64,000 nt of DNA from positions 3,720,001-3,784,000 of the forward strand of contig SPDT01000001.1 of assembly GCA_008477525.1 (NCBI GenBank), read 5' to 3'. The stretch comes from Hypomyces perniciosus. Its lineage: Eukaryota; Ascomycota; Sordariomycetes; Hypocreales; Hypocreaceae. The stretch's first letter is position 1, and every line of letters starts with the position of its first letter. The notes beneath the pieces were generated by a model. The model had not been told where the DNA came from. It saw only the letters and a list, made by a program, of their open reading frames with translations, and ran no database searches. The position numbers were made by a program, and so were the translations under genes. Positions 12,190 to 23,004 of this stretch are shown piece by piece.

Positions 12190-13976
12190 ATGGTAGACCT
12201 GGGCACTGGGCAGAAGTTTACATATGCCACTACGGTGGTGGCCGGCGTCGCGTCTCTGATAGCGACTTTCCTGTCAATTATGTATGTGCTGCTCCCTTTT
12301 GTGCGCTTGGGGGAAGCCGTCTAAGTGATTATTCAACAGCTCGATATGGTTGCAGGCCAAGAACTATCGCAAGCCTTTGCTGCAGCGATATGTGGTCCGC
12401 ATCCTCCTCATGGTCCCAATATACTCGATCGCGTCATGGACGAGCATGGTGTCGCTGAGAGCTGCAGCATTCTTCGACCCGATTCGAGACATATACGAGG
12501 CGTTTACAATCTATACGTTCTTCCAGCTCCTCATCAACTATCTCGGAGGAGAGCGTGCTGTCATAATCATGACCCATGGTCGGGCTCCCGTCCACCATCT
12601 CTGGCCCATGAATCATGTCCTACGCAAGATCGATATCTCGGACCCACATACTTTCCTCGCGATCAAACGCGGCATCTTACAGTACGCCTGGCTTAAGCCC
12701 ATTCTCGCCATTGCTACCATCGTGATGAAAGCTACAGGAACCTACCAGGAGGGCTACATTGGGACTAGCTCTGGCTACTTCTGGAGCGGCATCATTTATA
12801 ACATCAGCGTGACGGTTAGCCTATATTCGCTGGGACTGTTTTGGGTTTGCATGCACCAGGATCTCTTGCCGTTCCGACCAGTTCCAAAGTTCCTATGCAT
12901 CAAACTCATCATTTTCGCCTCGTATTGGCAGGGCTTCTTCCTGTCAATTCTTGTCTGGATCGGGGCTATCCCGGATGATGTGCAAGGTTATACTCGCGAC
13001 AATCTTGCTGCAGCTATACAAGATGCTCTTATATGTGTTGAAATGCCCGCTTTTGCTATTGCTCATTGGTATGCCTTTTCTTGGCATGACTTTGCCGACA
13101 ACAGCATCTTGTCCGCACGGATGCCTGTTGGTCATGCCATGCGTGACTCCTTTGGCGTCAGGGATCTTATTGAAGACTCTAAGATAACATTCAGGGGCAA
13201 CAGCTACGATTACCGGATATTTGATTCTGGTGACAAAATCATAGCCCATGAAGACTCCGAATCTAGGATAGCCAGATTACGGGAGGGCATGCGATACGAA
13301 CGCGGAGGCAAAGGAAAGTACTGGATTCCCAAACCAGGGGAGGTTAATACTACCTCGCCATTGCTGGGGACCAACGGAGCATCAAGTTCGTCTCGCCCGG
13401 ATCAACTCAACGAGAATACTCATGGCACATTCGAGGAGCCAGAGATTGACGTAGATGAGGAGCGACTGTATGACAAGGCACGACAATTGGAGTACGGAGA
13501 CTGGAATGTAAGTTTTTTATTTGGCCAAGACGTTACATCTGGCTCTGACAACAGTGCAGTACCCGGTAATCACAGCCAGCGAGCCGCTGAGGGAGCGATA
13601 TGCCTCCTGGGCGAGCAGTTCCGGAACAAGAACACCAACATCGATAAATACCTCTAGATCACCATATGGTGGCGCGGCCAGTTCATCACAGCTAAAAGGC
13701 AAGCAGAGGAGTCCAGATGAACCGCCAGCCGTTGCTGTAATGAAGAAGAAGGAAAAGAAAATTGTTAAACATCCTGAACCTGACTCATCCCAACTGGGTC
13801 TCCATCGCGAGCCTCCTGCAGTCGTCAGCGAGACACGAGGGTACGACGGAACTACAAGTCCGAACATGGAAGAGGCAGTACCATGGGCAGGTTCGGAGCA
13901 ACAGTATTCACAAGATGAGATACCGCGATACCAAGTGCCAGATAGCGATGAGTTCCACAATGTCTGGGATAAGTAG
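12190..13976 (+). CDS. HFL1: Ostalpha/TMEM184 (DUF300) family multi-pass membrane protein, HFL1-like
   Basis: About 558 residues. Seven-ish hydrophobic segments with the family landmarks NYLGGERAVI, a segment rich in F/Y before KPILAIATIV, and LICVEMPAFAIAHWYAFSW. Relatives include fission yeast Hfl1, a vacuolar membrane protein that recruits Atg8, and animal TMEM184 / organic solute transporter alpha. Three exons are resolved. Exon 1 (12190-12281) encodes MVDLGTGQKF plus the first TM helix and ends at GTATGT; intron 1 is 12282-12339. Exon 2 is 12340-13507; intron 2 is 13508-13559 (GTAAGT...CAG), joining DWN to YPVITASEPL. Exon 3 ends at TAG 13974-13976. Reading through intron 2 would instead stop at 13657, replacing the tail. 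The cytosolic tail beyond the membrane domain is hydrophilic and Ser/Pro-rich, a likely place for a regulatory or Atg8-binding segment (inference). Confidence 0.85.
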
Positions 13977-14290
13977 TGAACGGTGCTTGTTTACTGAGGG
14001 GAGCTTAAGGGGGTTGTTTAATTCACTACATCTAACCTGGGCGGCGTGGCATAGCGAGGCGTTTTTGGTTGATCGGAATAAGGCAAAATAACTGGTGTTT
14101 TGATGTATGCGGAGTATATACACACCCTCTCTGTATTAACCGCGACTTGCCATATACTCTCTTCTCTCGCCCTCTATAGTGACTAGGAAATGAGGTACAT
14201 CAAACACTAACAATATCCCTCGATATAATTCGAGGGGGTGCCAAGTCGCCATGTACACATGACAATCGGATCTATATTAGGGTACATGAA
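13977..14290. other. Convergent 3' intergenic region
   Basis: About 310 bp between the ends of the HFL1-like gene and the GH92 gene, which point toward each other. It should contain both 3' untranslated regions. A GCGGAGTATATA variant of the dispersed motif lies near 14110. Nothing else is supported. Confidence 0.5.
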
Positions 14291-17102
14291 TTACGCGTTT
14301 GTGCCTTGCGACATATCTTTCAAGATCTTTTGGGCGTCCCTCGCTGACATGCTACCCGGACTCGGTGGTGTCGGGCCAGTCGTCCAGTTCGTAGGGGAGC
14401 TGCCCAAGACAAAATCAAGAGTCCCTCCATTAGCAAAGATATCGTACCAGCTCAGCCAGCCTTTATTCCACTCATTGCCATTAACTTTAAGAGACTGGAC
14501 ATAAAATACGTCTTCACTACCACCTGTAGTGGTAATCCTGAGCGTCTTGCCACCGCCCAGCGAGATGGTAAGATCAGATAGCCAGGGCGATCCGATGAAG
14601 AAAGTCGTCTGGCCCGTCATGGGATAAAGGCCAATTATACTCCAAAGCAGCCACGATTCCATTGCGCCAGCGTCACTGTTCCCTGGTAAACCGTCTGGTG
14701 TAGGGCGGTAATACGATTTGGCGATGAAGCGACTGCGTTTGACGGCCAGGTCTTGCCGGTTGACGAAGTTGTACAGATAGGGCGTTGTGAAACTTGGTTC
14801 GTTGCCAGGGTTAAAGATGGTGTGTCCGAATTGGCCGTTTCCAGGGACGACGCCAGGCTTGAACATCATCTCAAGACGCTGGACAAAGGTCTCGGGGCCG
14901 CCGCTTAATTTGATAAGCGTTTCTATGTCGTGATGGGCGTTGAAGGAGTATTCCCAGGGAAGACCCTGGTAATAGTAGTCTTGCCAGTAGCAGCCACCAC
15001 AAGATAAAGGATCTTGGGGAATGAAGCTACTGATGTTCCTAGGACCAAGAAAGCCGGAGAATCCCAGCGCCTTCATGTCAGGGTTCCAATGGTTGCGCCA
15101 GTTGTGCGATCTGTTCAGATACTTCTCAAAGTCATCAAGATGACCAAGTCCAGCAGCGACAGTAGCCAACGAAAAATCATTGACAGAGCTGCGGGTAGTG
15201 TCAGCATATGTATATCCCTGGAGACCGATAGACTGGAACTCACTATTCAACAGCTCTACTAACGGACCGCGAGAATTTGGGCGTGATAAAGCCATATTTC
15301 AGCCAATCTGGTAAGGCGCTTCGGCCCTCCTTCGTGGAACCCGTGGGATCTCGTGGGTCGTCATTGTTCGGCGGTACAACCTCCGCATTATTTACCATGG
15401 CAGCATAAGCGTCTTCCCAGTTGACCTTGCCACGCACCCCCTTAACGTATGCGTCGGCAAAGACATTATCGCTATTCGAGCCGCCCTGAACAGCACCATT
15501 CCAGAATGACGAGCGCGCGTCAGAGACCCATCCCTCATGGCGGTAGATGTCAACCCAAGATCTGATGAGCTCCTCGTGATATGATGGCTGCAAGATATGA
15601 AGCAGAGACGTGGTGCAGCGATACTGTTAAAGCAAATTAGACATATCTGTCCTAAGATGGACTTGGGTAGACTTACAAGATCCCAGAATGTGAAGATGTC
15701 GTCATAGTACGGCTCAGTTGAGTTCCAAAGCGGGTTCTCTCCTGTCTTATTCGTCGGGATGAGGTGCATGAAATAGAGTGCCGAATAGAGTTGGGACAAC
15801 TTAGTAACGTCGGTCTCATTGGTTGTTACTTTTTGCAACACTTGAGAGTTCCAAGCGTCTCGGGTTTCCTCACGAAGATCTTTTAGTTGAGTCCCCTTGG
15901 GAATCTCGTTTTTGACATTCGAGCAAGCCTGAGACTCGGAGATGAAAGAAACTCCAACTCGGGACACCACTGATGTATCTTTGAATGTGAATAGGGCCCC
16001 CAGCCGTGCCGTCTTGGACTCATAGCCTGTCTTGTTAGAAAATTCAGCGAGTGCAGATGAACTAAAATTCTCTCCGAGGAAAGTCTTGAAAGATGCAGGT
16101 GCATCAAAATATCCGCAGAAGTAAACGGTCCAAGGGCCAGCCCTATTCCATCCCTAGAGATATGTTAGCAGCAACCCTATTACAAAGATGTTTCTGATGA
16201 GAATCTAGATAGCGCATGGATACAATATTTTGACTCACATTGTCATATGTGCCAGAGCCGGTATAGTAGTAGTACCCTGGACCATCGCTCTCCTGAACGC
16301 TTATCTTTCCCCCGAGGAAGTGTTGGTCTAAACGCTGGCCGCGATAAGATGACAAGACATGAGAAACATCAATGAGAACGTTGAGATCCTCGGCTACTTT
16401 GGGGAACGTGTACTGATATATGCCGGCCTTGTTCGATGCTGCCAGCTCCAGGACAGTGCCAGAGCCAAGATGTGCCCTGTAATAGCCAACCTCGGTGAAG
16501 TCTGGCTCTGCGCGGGTATCATTCATGGCATCGCCCAGTGGGTTTTCGACCTTGCCGACCACGGGCATCTGTGCGACAACGCCATACTTCGGTGCTCCAC
16601 CTGTGCCACTCTCGTGGAGCATGGAAAACCCCGTGAAGTTGCCCGTGGGCAGATATCCAGAGTAGGCATCGCTGCCCGAATACAGATCAGGGCCGAGTTT
16701 GACTACTCCAAGCGGTCGAGAAACGCCCGGGAACGTATTCCCTCCGGCAATTGACCCGGTCTGTGATGGGTCAGAATACCCCCTGATGATATTCGGTGCA
16801 TATCTCACTTACATCGGCCCGAACATATGTCGACAAGTCATGCGTAGACACAGAAGTGATGCTGGCACTGGCACTAGCAATAGACATAGCCAAAAACAAA
16901 ATAATTGAAAAATACATAGCAGCGATAAACACGAGCAGCCATGGGATCTTTCTCAGGGAATAGATCTGCCCAAATAGAAGCTTGTCTATGCGAAGCAAAC
17001 GTCCATCCATCGAGGGCAGCCAACGGAACCCGGACCTAGCAATGTTAGAAGCCGAATACTCCGCATTTGCAGAACTCACACGCTCGTGATTGCAATAAAC
17101 AT
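14291..17102 (-). CDS. Glycoside hydrolase family 92 alpha-mannosidase, N-terminally anchored
   Basis: Exo-acting GH92 enzymes remove terminal mannose (mostly alpha-1,2) from N- or O-glycans in a Ca2+-dependent reaction. Six exons give about 840 residues: 17102-17080, 17035-16813, 16760-16239, 16153-15677, 15623-15244 and 15188-14291. Introns are 44-85 bp and all junctions restore family sequence, for example YVRAD-TGSIAGGN, SGTYDN-GWNRAGPW, FTFWDL-YRCTTS and SRAVEY-SVNDFS. Near the N-terminus, a basic stretch is followed by WLLVFIAAMYFSIILFLAM, so a type II signal anchor or long signal peptide directs it to the secretory pathway. Family motifs include PSYHEELIRSW, GGSNSDNVFADAYVKG, FNAHHD and GNSDAGAMESW, the last holding the expected catalytic Asp. 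The first 7-codon exon is the least certain part; translation could also start at the ATG of MDGRLLRI. Substrate is not predictable from sequence. Confidence 0.88.
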
Positions 17103-17630
17103 ATTGTCACGTTATCGTGATTGAGCAAGGATGTGTAATGGCCAAGAAATCGTGGGACCTGGATGAGATTTGAATGGACGAAGGAAAAGCAACCTTCACG
17201 AATGAGGAGCGATATTCATCCAAGTCTCCTCGTAAGCCGAAAGGGGGGCGCAGCACAACATAAGTATCAATCTATCTTGATGAGCGAGTGTGAATAATAA
17301 TACGGAGGTACTCTGTCTCATTCAGTGCTTACGCATGCACACACGAGGACGGCACAACCGTGCGGTTTGTTTTGATACGCAACATTGTTTCGGAAGTCAG
17401 AAACTCGTGTTTATTATTGATCGGGTGGATCCAATTAATACGAGCAAAGGGGGAAGAAAGGGCATAGTAAGTTGATAAAGAAGGGGGGATGACGAGTGTA
17501 AGTGCTTGGCTTCGGACTCTGTCCAGATAAGGTAACGGATAATACTATCACACTGCTTCAATCCGTCGCATAATAGAGTTGAAGGTGTCCGAATGTGGCG
17601 GATACCCTAAAATTAGTACTCACCTAGATA
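17103..17630. other. Intergenic DNA upstream of the GH92 gene
   Basis: About 530 bp without a supported gene. It holds the GH92 promoter and a TACGGAGGTACTC variant of the dispersed motif near 17300. The right end is one flank of the LINE insertion described next. Confidence 0.5.
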
Positions 17631-17643
17631 CATGGGGGTCTTA
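17631..17643. repeat. Target-site duplication, left copy (13 bp)
   Basis: The 13-mer CATGGGGGTCTTA occurs here and again at 19186-19198, exactly at the two edges of the LINE relic. The two copies are identical. This is the target-site duplication expected from target-primed reverse transcription. Confidence 0.88.
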
Positions 17644-19185
17644 GATCAGAGGTATGGTATAGAGGCCCGGATGTATACGGAATGCAACACCTCTTCAGCT
17701 ACATGACCCCAGTCCTCAGGACAGCCATAAAGGCTATCCTCCCTGTATGGAGGACGACTCCTATACCGATCCTGCATAGAGAAAGTGGGATCCCTCCAAT
17801 AACACAACTCCTCGACGCCTAGAAGCTCCGATTCGCCATCAGACTGCTGTCGCTAGACGACCGACATCCTCTCATCCACAGGACCCAACCAAACTAACGC
17901 CTACGCAGACGAGCTACAGCAACGCCCATAACAAGGCTACAGCAGACTATACAACTTACTAGGAGTTGCCTAAGACTAGCCTTTTCCCCCAGACCGACTA
18001 GAGCTCAAAACCTTTACCCAGGCAGTAAGGCCAAAGCTGCTAAAGGATTCAATAACTGGATGGCTATAGTGGCCCCCTAGGATACAGTAGTATTTATAGA
18101 CGGCTTACGCCTCGCTACAGGAGTCGTTGGCTACGGCTTCTCTATTTGGCGGAACGGTAAAGAAGTTTTGACAGGGTATGGCCGACTTGGCCTAGCAGAA
18201 GTGTTTAACGGCGAGGCGGTCAAGGCTTTAGAAGGACTTAAAGCTGCTCTGGCCAACAACAATAATACAAGGGATATTACCGTCTGTCTGGATAATATAG
18301 CCGCGATACACTGTCTAGAGGGTATACCCTTAAACTTATTATAATAGGTCTTTATTGAATTTCAGAGACTAAAGAGCGTATATAACGAAAATATATACAT
18401 CTAATAGTGCCTTGGCTATTAAGGGATATAGGGCAATAAAGCTGTAGACCAGTTAATAAAATTAGGCTGCGAATAACTAGAATTAATTAATATAATACCT
18501 ATACTGGCTTTCCTCCGACAAGAAGCTAAGGCAAGACCGAGGACCAGCTTTAAGAGCTGGTGGGAAGAGAATATGCCCGATATATATCGCCTATGTGAAT
18601 TAACAGCAGACCTAAAATGCCCCGGAGAACTGACAATCTTATAGGGGGAACTCTATTATTTATTGGCCGCCAGATCCTAGTATAGGGATTTCGCGCAGTA
18701 TTATGAGCGCTTCTAGTATAAAGACGCGTCAGTAACCTGCAGTTGCAGCAAAAAGAAAGTATATAACTATATCTTCTATTACAGGAAGATCAGCAAAGTA
18801 TAACGACAGGGACTGGCCCCCTTAATCCGCGAACTGACCTTCTATCTACTGGGGTCCGGCTATAACCACTTCCTTTAAACGGCGCGGGCCTCTGGCTTCT
18901 TTACTAAGATATGCCCGCGCCACTAGGAAGCCCGACCTCTTCTAATACGTTCAATTCTTTCCTTTGTTACTCTTCTATCCCCTGAGGGATTTACTTGCGG
19001 CTCGATACTGAGTCGCCTACAAATCAACAGGGGCTAACCCCCTAGCTAGGGCTGACCTTGGTCACCTGATACACTACGCGAGATTCACGCGTCTCCTCGA
19101 CCTAGCATAGCACGTCCTTTTGCCCTACTAGGATTAGTGGCCTTTATGCCATAGGACGTTAATGGGATATCATCATCATCATCAT
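17644..19185 (+). mobile_element. 5'-truncated, RIP-mutated non-LTR retrotransposon (Tad1-like LINE), RNase H end
   Basis: One frame can be read from 17646 to a stop at 18924-18926 (about 427 codons) with no frameshift, interrupted only by in-frame TAA/TAG codons (e.g. 17820, 17895, 18078, and a TAA TAG pair near 18343). It encodes the end of a reverse-transcriptase ORF (ILPVWRTTPIPILHRE, then SLDDRHPL), an RNase H domain (VFIDGLRLATGVVGYGFSIW, AEVFNGEAVKAL, VCLDNIAAIHCL) and the Cys-rich LINE tail (LLAARS, CSCSKKK, FFTKICPRH). Stops sit where CAA, CAG or TGG are expected, i.e. CpA-to-TpA changes on either strand, the mark of RIP. A 3' non-coding part (18927-19170) ends in (CAT)6. The 5' part of the element is missing, as usual for LINE insertions. 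It is dead, but young enough to lack indels. Confidence 0.9.
17646..18926 (+). pseudogene. LINE ORF2 C-terminus (RT thumb region, RNase H, CCHC-like tail) with RIP stops
   Basis: Coding remnant inside the LINE relic. The RNase H acidic residues D (VFIDG), E (FNGEA) and D (CLDNIA) are still visible, so damage is by nonsense changes rather than gross decay. The segment corresponding to the WCPGHxGIxGNE motif is present but carries three converted stops near 18402-18435. It cannot encode a functional protein. Confidence 0.85.
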
Positions 19186-19188
19186 CAT
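19171..19188 (+). repeat. (CAT)6 microsatellite, LINE 3' tail
   Basis: Six CAT units end the LINE relic and run into the right target-site duplication. Short tandem tails of this kind replace poly(A) in many non-LTR elements. Confidence 0.85.
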
Positions 19189-19198
19189 GGGGGTCTTA
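19186..19198. repeat. Target-site duplication, right copy (13 bp)
   Basis: Identical to 17631-17643. The first CAT is shared with the microsatellite tail, so the exact inner edge could be shifted by a few bases. Confidence 0.88.
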
Positions 19199-20135
19199 TG
19201 GACCACAACAAGACAACTTACCCCGACCTACCCTAATTGACCATGGATTCGCTAGACTTTAACCACTCCAGGGCAAAAAACCGCTAGTTTAAGACTCGAA
19301 ATCCCTTCTAGGGTCCGGTAATTGAATTATCGAACGCTCAAGTGATATTATCCCGGTCGTCATTTCGGGTGGGACCCTATAACTAGTGATGGCTGAAGAT
19401 AGTTTGTACTATTGTTGTCACGTCGTGCTACTCCGTAGCCTGCAGGTGGGACATCGGATTGGAGGGGCAACGAGACGGACGTGCCATTGACGAACGAGAG
19501 AAAACAAATGGGCTTCGGCGCGGTCCGCATCCTTTGTACTCCTCCATCATTCGTTGCCCCTGGTCCTGATGCTGCTGTTGATGCAAGGGATGATGCGGCC
19601 AACTTTGCTACTGCGCCGCCGAGACGCAAAGCCGTGCGCGTTCCTCCCACTCGATCGATTCATTCCCCGCCGTTTCAATGGAGCAAACAGTTAAAGCACG
19701 TCAGATGCATCGCATCGCGCGAACTCGACAGTCGACATATGGCCACATATTGTCTTGGCCATTTGTTTCGATGGCGCGAAGCCAAAGCCATGGCGGGGGA
19801 AGACGGGCCTTCGGAGAATTTCAACCAATTGTTCGTATCGCGCTCGTATGAGGGGCATTTTCGGAATATCCTGGCGCCGAGATCCCGCGCATACATTCAC
19901 AATCGCACAGGCGGTGTGAAGAATTTTGTCGGTCAACACGGGCAGAATCAGTCCCACGTCCCAGCTGTTGCGATATCCCGCCACTTCTGTCAGGCAATAC
20001 AATATCTCCGTGCAAGCCGACTCATCACAGGGCACAGGGCGCTTTGTCCCAGATCCTAGGCGGTATCGACTCGCTGGACCCCTTGGCGCAACGGATTGCG
20101 AGCCTGGCGCGCGCAATCGTCGTCAGTCCAGCGCA
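19199..20135. promoter_or_regulatory. Upstream region of the dual zinc-finger gene
   Basis: About 940 bp between the LINE relic and the chosen start of the next gene. The frame of that gene stays open back to about 19926, but the extra residues are low in conservation-like character, so I treat this as promoter and 5' leader. Other short open frames on both strands (about 19360-20116) overlap each other and look non-coding; some could act as upstream ORFs. Confidence 0.45.
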
Positions 20136-22399
20136 ATGGGTCGCAAGCCGAACCCCCTCATCCTCGAATACTTCGTCCGCGGGCCCAAGCTCAACGACAA
20201 CAGCAATCGATACCCACATACCTGCAAGCAGTGCGGCGAGAACTTCCCCAAAGGCCGAATCGATAGCTTGACCACCCACATAACCAAGAAATGCCCTGCC
20301 ATATCCGACTCGGATCGCATGCGAGCTTGTCTGGAGCTCCATGGCATCACCACTGCCAGGGCTGCCGTTGAGCGTCACCACCAGAGCGGGGTTCAGGTCA
20401 ATGGACAGCCGGCTGTCCAGCTTGCACTTCCACAGGGATGGAGTGCTCTTGAAACTCTGGCCGAGGCGTCGCGACAGGTGGACCTCAACGAAAACAACCG
20501 CCACAAAGCACCTCCAGATGCCTCGAGCCTCGTCAATGGGGCACATATAGTCGATCGGTTTGAACTACAGGAGCAATTTACATTGGAGAACCCACCTGCA
20601 AGCTATGATGGCCGTACACAGAATAACAACAGCCATAAGAAGGGTACGCTAAGCGATGTGATGTTGATTTTCCTTAATAGCGTGCCGGAAGCTGACCATG
20701 AACTAGCTGGTAGCATCACTGGACAGCTAATGTCACCACCAACTACTGAGCTCTCACCTGAAGAGCGACTTCAGGCTCTCTTGCCCGCCAGCGAATCGTC
20801 ACCCGATCCATCCAACATCTCTGTTGCCGTCGCTGCCACTGCTCGCTTGAACCCTTCTTTCCTAGACCCGCAACTCGTTAATGGTGAAGCCCCGTCGACC
20901 ACCCCTCCACTTCCGGAGCCCCATACAGCGATCGATCCGGTCCATAGCCCCCTACCCGATGCCGCCAATGTCTCTCAGCCCTGGGGCGAAATGACATACC
21001 TAACTACCACCGCCCCCGTGCCGTTGCTTACCGAAAACCCGCCAATCCCACCACCAATGAGTCGAGGTGGCATTCGCATGGATACCAGTGATGGGCTTCT
21101 AAATGGAAGAGCACGCCACGCGCGGTCTAGATTTACTCCTGCACGGCGTAAGGAGGTCCAGGAAGTCCGGAAGATAGGCGCTTGCATTAGATGTCGAATT
21201 CTACGCAAGAACTGCGGCAAGGGCACACCCTGCGATACATGTCGCAAGGTCTTGGCTCCCCGAGTCTGGAGGACGGGTTGTGTCCGTACACGGCTACACG
21301 AACAGCTTGACCTGTATGCTGCTGGCGTTCAGGTTGTTCTATCGCAAAATCGCATCAATCTTCTCAAAGATCAACTTCGATTGATGAACAATGGAAGCGT
21401 CATCGAGGTATCTCACTTTCCCGAAACTGGGCAGAAGATTGTCTTTGGAACTCTTGTGGCTCTTTTGGAGCCCAGCGAAAGCCAGGCCGAAGCTCGGAAA
21501 AGCAAGGAACCGTTTCATCAGGTTATTATGATTGACCAGGATTCGGAGGACATTCCAGCAAAAGCCGAGATGTACATGCGTGATGTGCTGCAGCTTTTTA
21601 TCGAGCGAGAACCCTCCAAGTTCATGCGTGTGACACTAGAGACCGCCTGCCAACAATTGGCAAAGGGAGAGGATGAGCTCCTGAGAAAAGCATTAGAGCT
21701 CTGGGGCTTAGTGGAAAGCATCGATCGCGAGAGACAGTGGTCCATCCTGGAAAAGCCGAGCACCGAGGGGGAAGAGCCGAGATGGATTAAAGAAGCGCAG
21801 AACGAGAACGATGCTGATATCTACACTATGATTTGCATGCAACTCAATGCCGCAGCTGAACGGAAGGCTAATAGCACATCCAAGAGCTTGCTAAATCACA
21901 TGGACCGACTGCTCACGGACAGCAAGACCAAGGTCGGATTCAAGATATTCCTCACGGCCATTATTTTTCTCAACTGTGTGGAGAAGTCTACGTGGGCTTT
22001 CAAAGCGTGGGAACAAGACCATCTCCGCCCAGGCTGGCCCCTCGAACGAGATCCTAGCATCTTTACCCAGCAGGGCGGCAATCTAGCCGGGCTGTTAAAG
22101 ATGTTATTGTCCATCCGCAAGGCTCTGCCATATACGATGCAGAATGCTGATGGGAAGATTGTTGTTCCAGACAAGGATCCGGAAGTTGTCGAGTACTTCC
22201 AAACACTTGATCTGGACTGTAAGTGGTTCCCGCTCAAATCATTCTTGAAATACCCTTGATTAATCCATTCTTAGACGATGCGATAGAAGCACGCCAGAAA
22301 GGGTCTCAATTCTCCCCTGCAGACTCTCGCTCTCTCGAACTCGTCTTTTGCTCCCACCTCCTCCTACCAAATCCCATCAACTCTACGAGAAACGAGTAA
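20136..22399 (+). CDS. Putative transcription factor with BED-like and Zn2Cys6 zinc fingers
   Basis: About 735 residues. The start is set at the ATG of MGRKPNPLILEYFVRGPKLN because the finger follows at once: C30-x2-C33-x14-H48-x4-C53 (CKQC ... HITKKC), a BED-like finger of the type shared with hAT transposases. Near residue 350 lies a second cluster, CIRC-RILRKN-C-GKGTP-CDTC ... C, matching Zn2Cys6 with an unusually long last spacer (about 12). The middle is Ser/Pro-rich, the C-terminal ~350 residues are helical and acidic. A GTAAGT donor at 22219 and TTAG acceptor ending 22274 suggest a last intron, replacing a short tail (stop 22259) by one ending at TAA 22397-22399. It is probably a nuclear DNA-binding regulator; the targets are unknown. 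I do not recognise a named orthologue. Confidence 0.75.
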
Positions 22400-23004
22400 A
22401 TGATCCGGCGCATTCAATGTTCTTTTTTCTTTCCTTTTTCCAGATCCCGATTTATCCCCCTTTTCTTCCCTCTTCTTCTCCTCATTTCTTCATTTAGACA
22501 AAAGACGGATCACTTTGCCTCGCTGGCGTCTTTGTGTTCACCGTTTTTAAGGGGACCCGCAAACTAGACGAAAGGAAAAAACGGGAAGGGCATTTAGCCA
22601 CGTTTTAATGGGATATGAACCGGATGGGGATACGACTTGATACCTTGTTTTGCTTTTCTTTCCCTTCTATTCCCACCCCGAAGGGTTCATGACTCGGCGT
22701 TGGTCTGGTGTAGAGCTCGTGGCTGGGGCGAAGCGAGATAGCCGGATAGGAGGATTCCTACACACTGGCTGCGTGTTATGAGGGTCGTTTGCAACCCGAA
22801 GCATACAAAATTCTTTCGGTTTAAGAATCGAAAGGTTCCTCCATATTGGCATAAATATATGATAACAGTGCTAAGTGACGAAAGCACACGAATAAAAAAA
22901 AGATTATTGCTCCTTTCATTGTCGATTTCCAAGTCATCATCTATCATAAAAACCCAAACCCCTGATTCCAATGCAACAGGCTGTGTTGTTCAGTAGCCGA
23001 GTTT
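22400..23004. other. Convergent 3' intergenic region
   Basis: About 600 bp between the ends of the zinc-finger gene and SEC5. T- and CT-rich stretches (22425-22500) fit 3' untranslated sequence. No gene is supported. Confidence 0.5.

Noticed and set aside
13508..13657. Unspliced C-terminus of the HFL1-like protein (stop at 13657)
   Set aside because: A clean 52-bp intron restores a longer tail (YPVITASEPLRERY...) in frame to 13976; the unspliced tail has no natural character.
17644..19185. LTR retrotransposon or DNA transposon
   Set aside because: No long terminal repeats or terminal inverted repeats; the RNase H plus Cys-rich LINE tail, variable-length target duplication and CAT tail fit a non-LTR element.
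19481..20059. 192-residue plus-strand frame upstream of the dual-finger regulator
   Set aside because: No recognisable content and overlapped by several frames on both strands; it may at most contain upstream ORFs.
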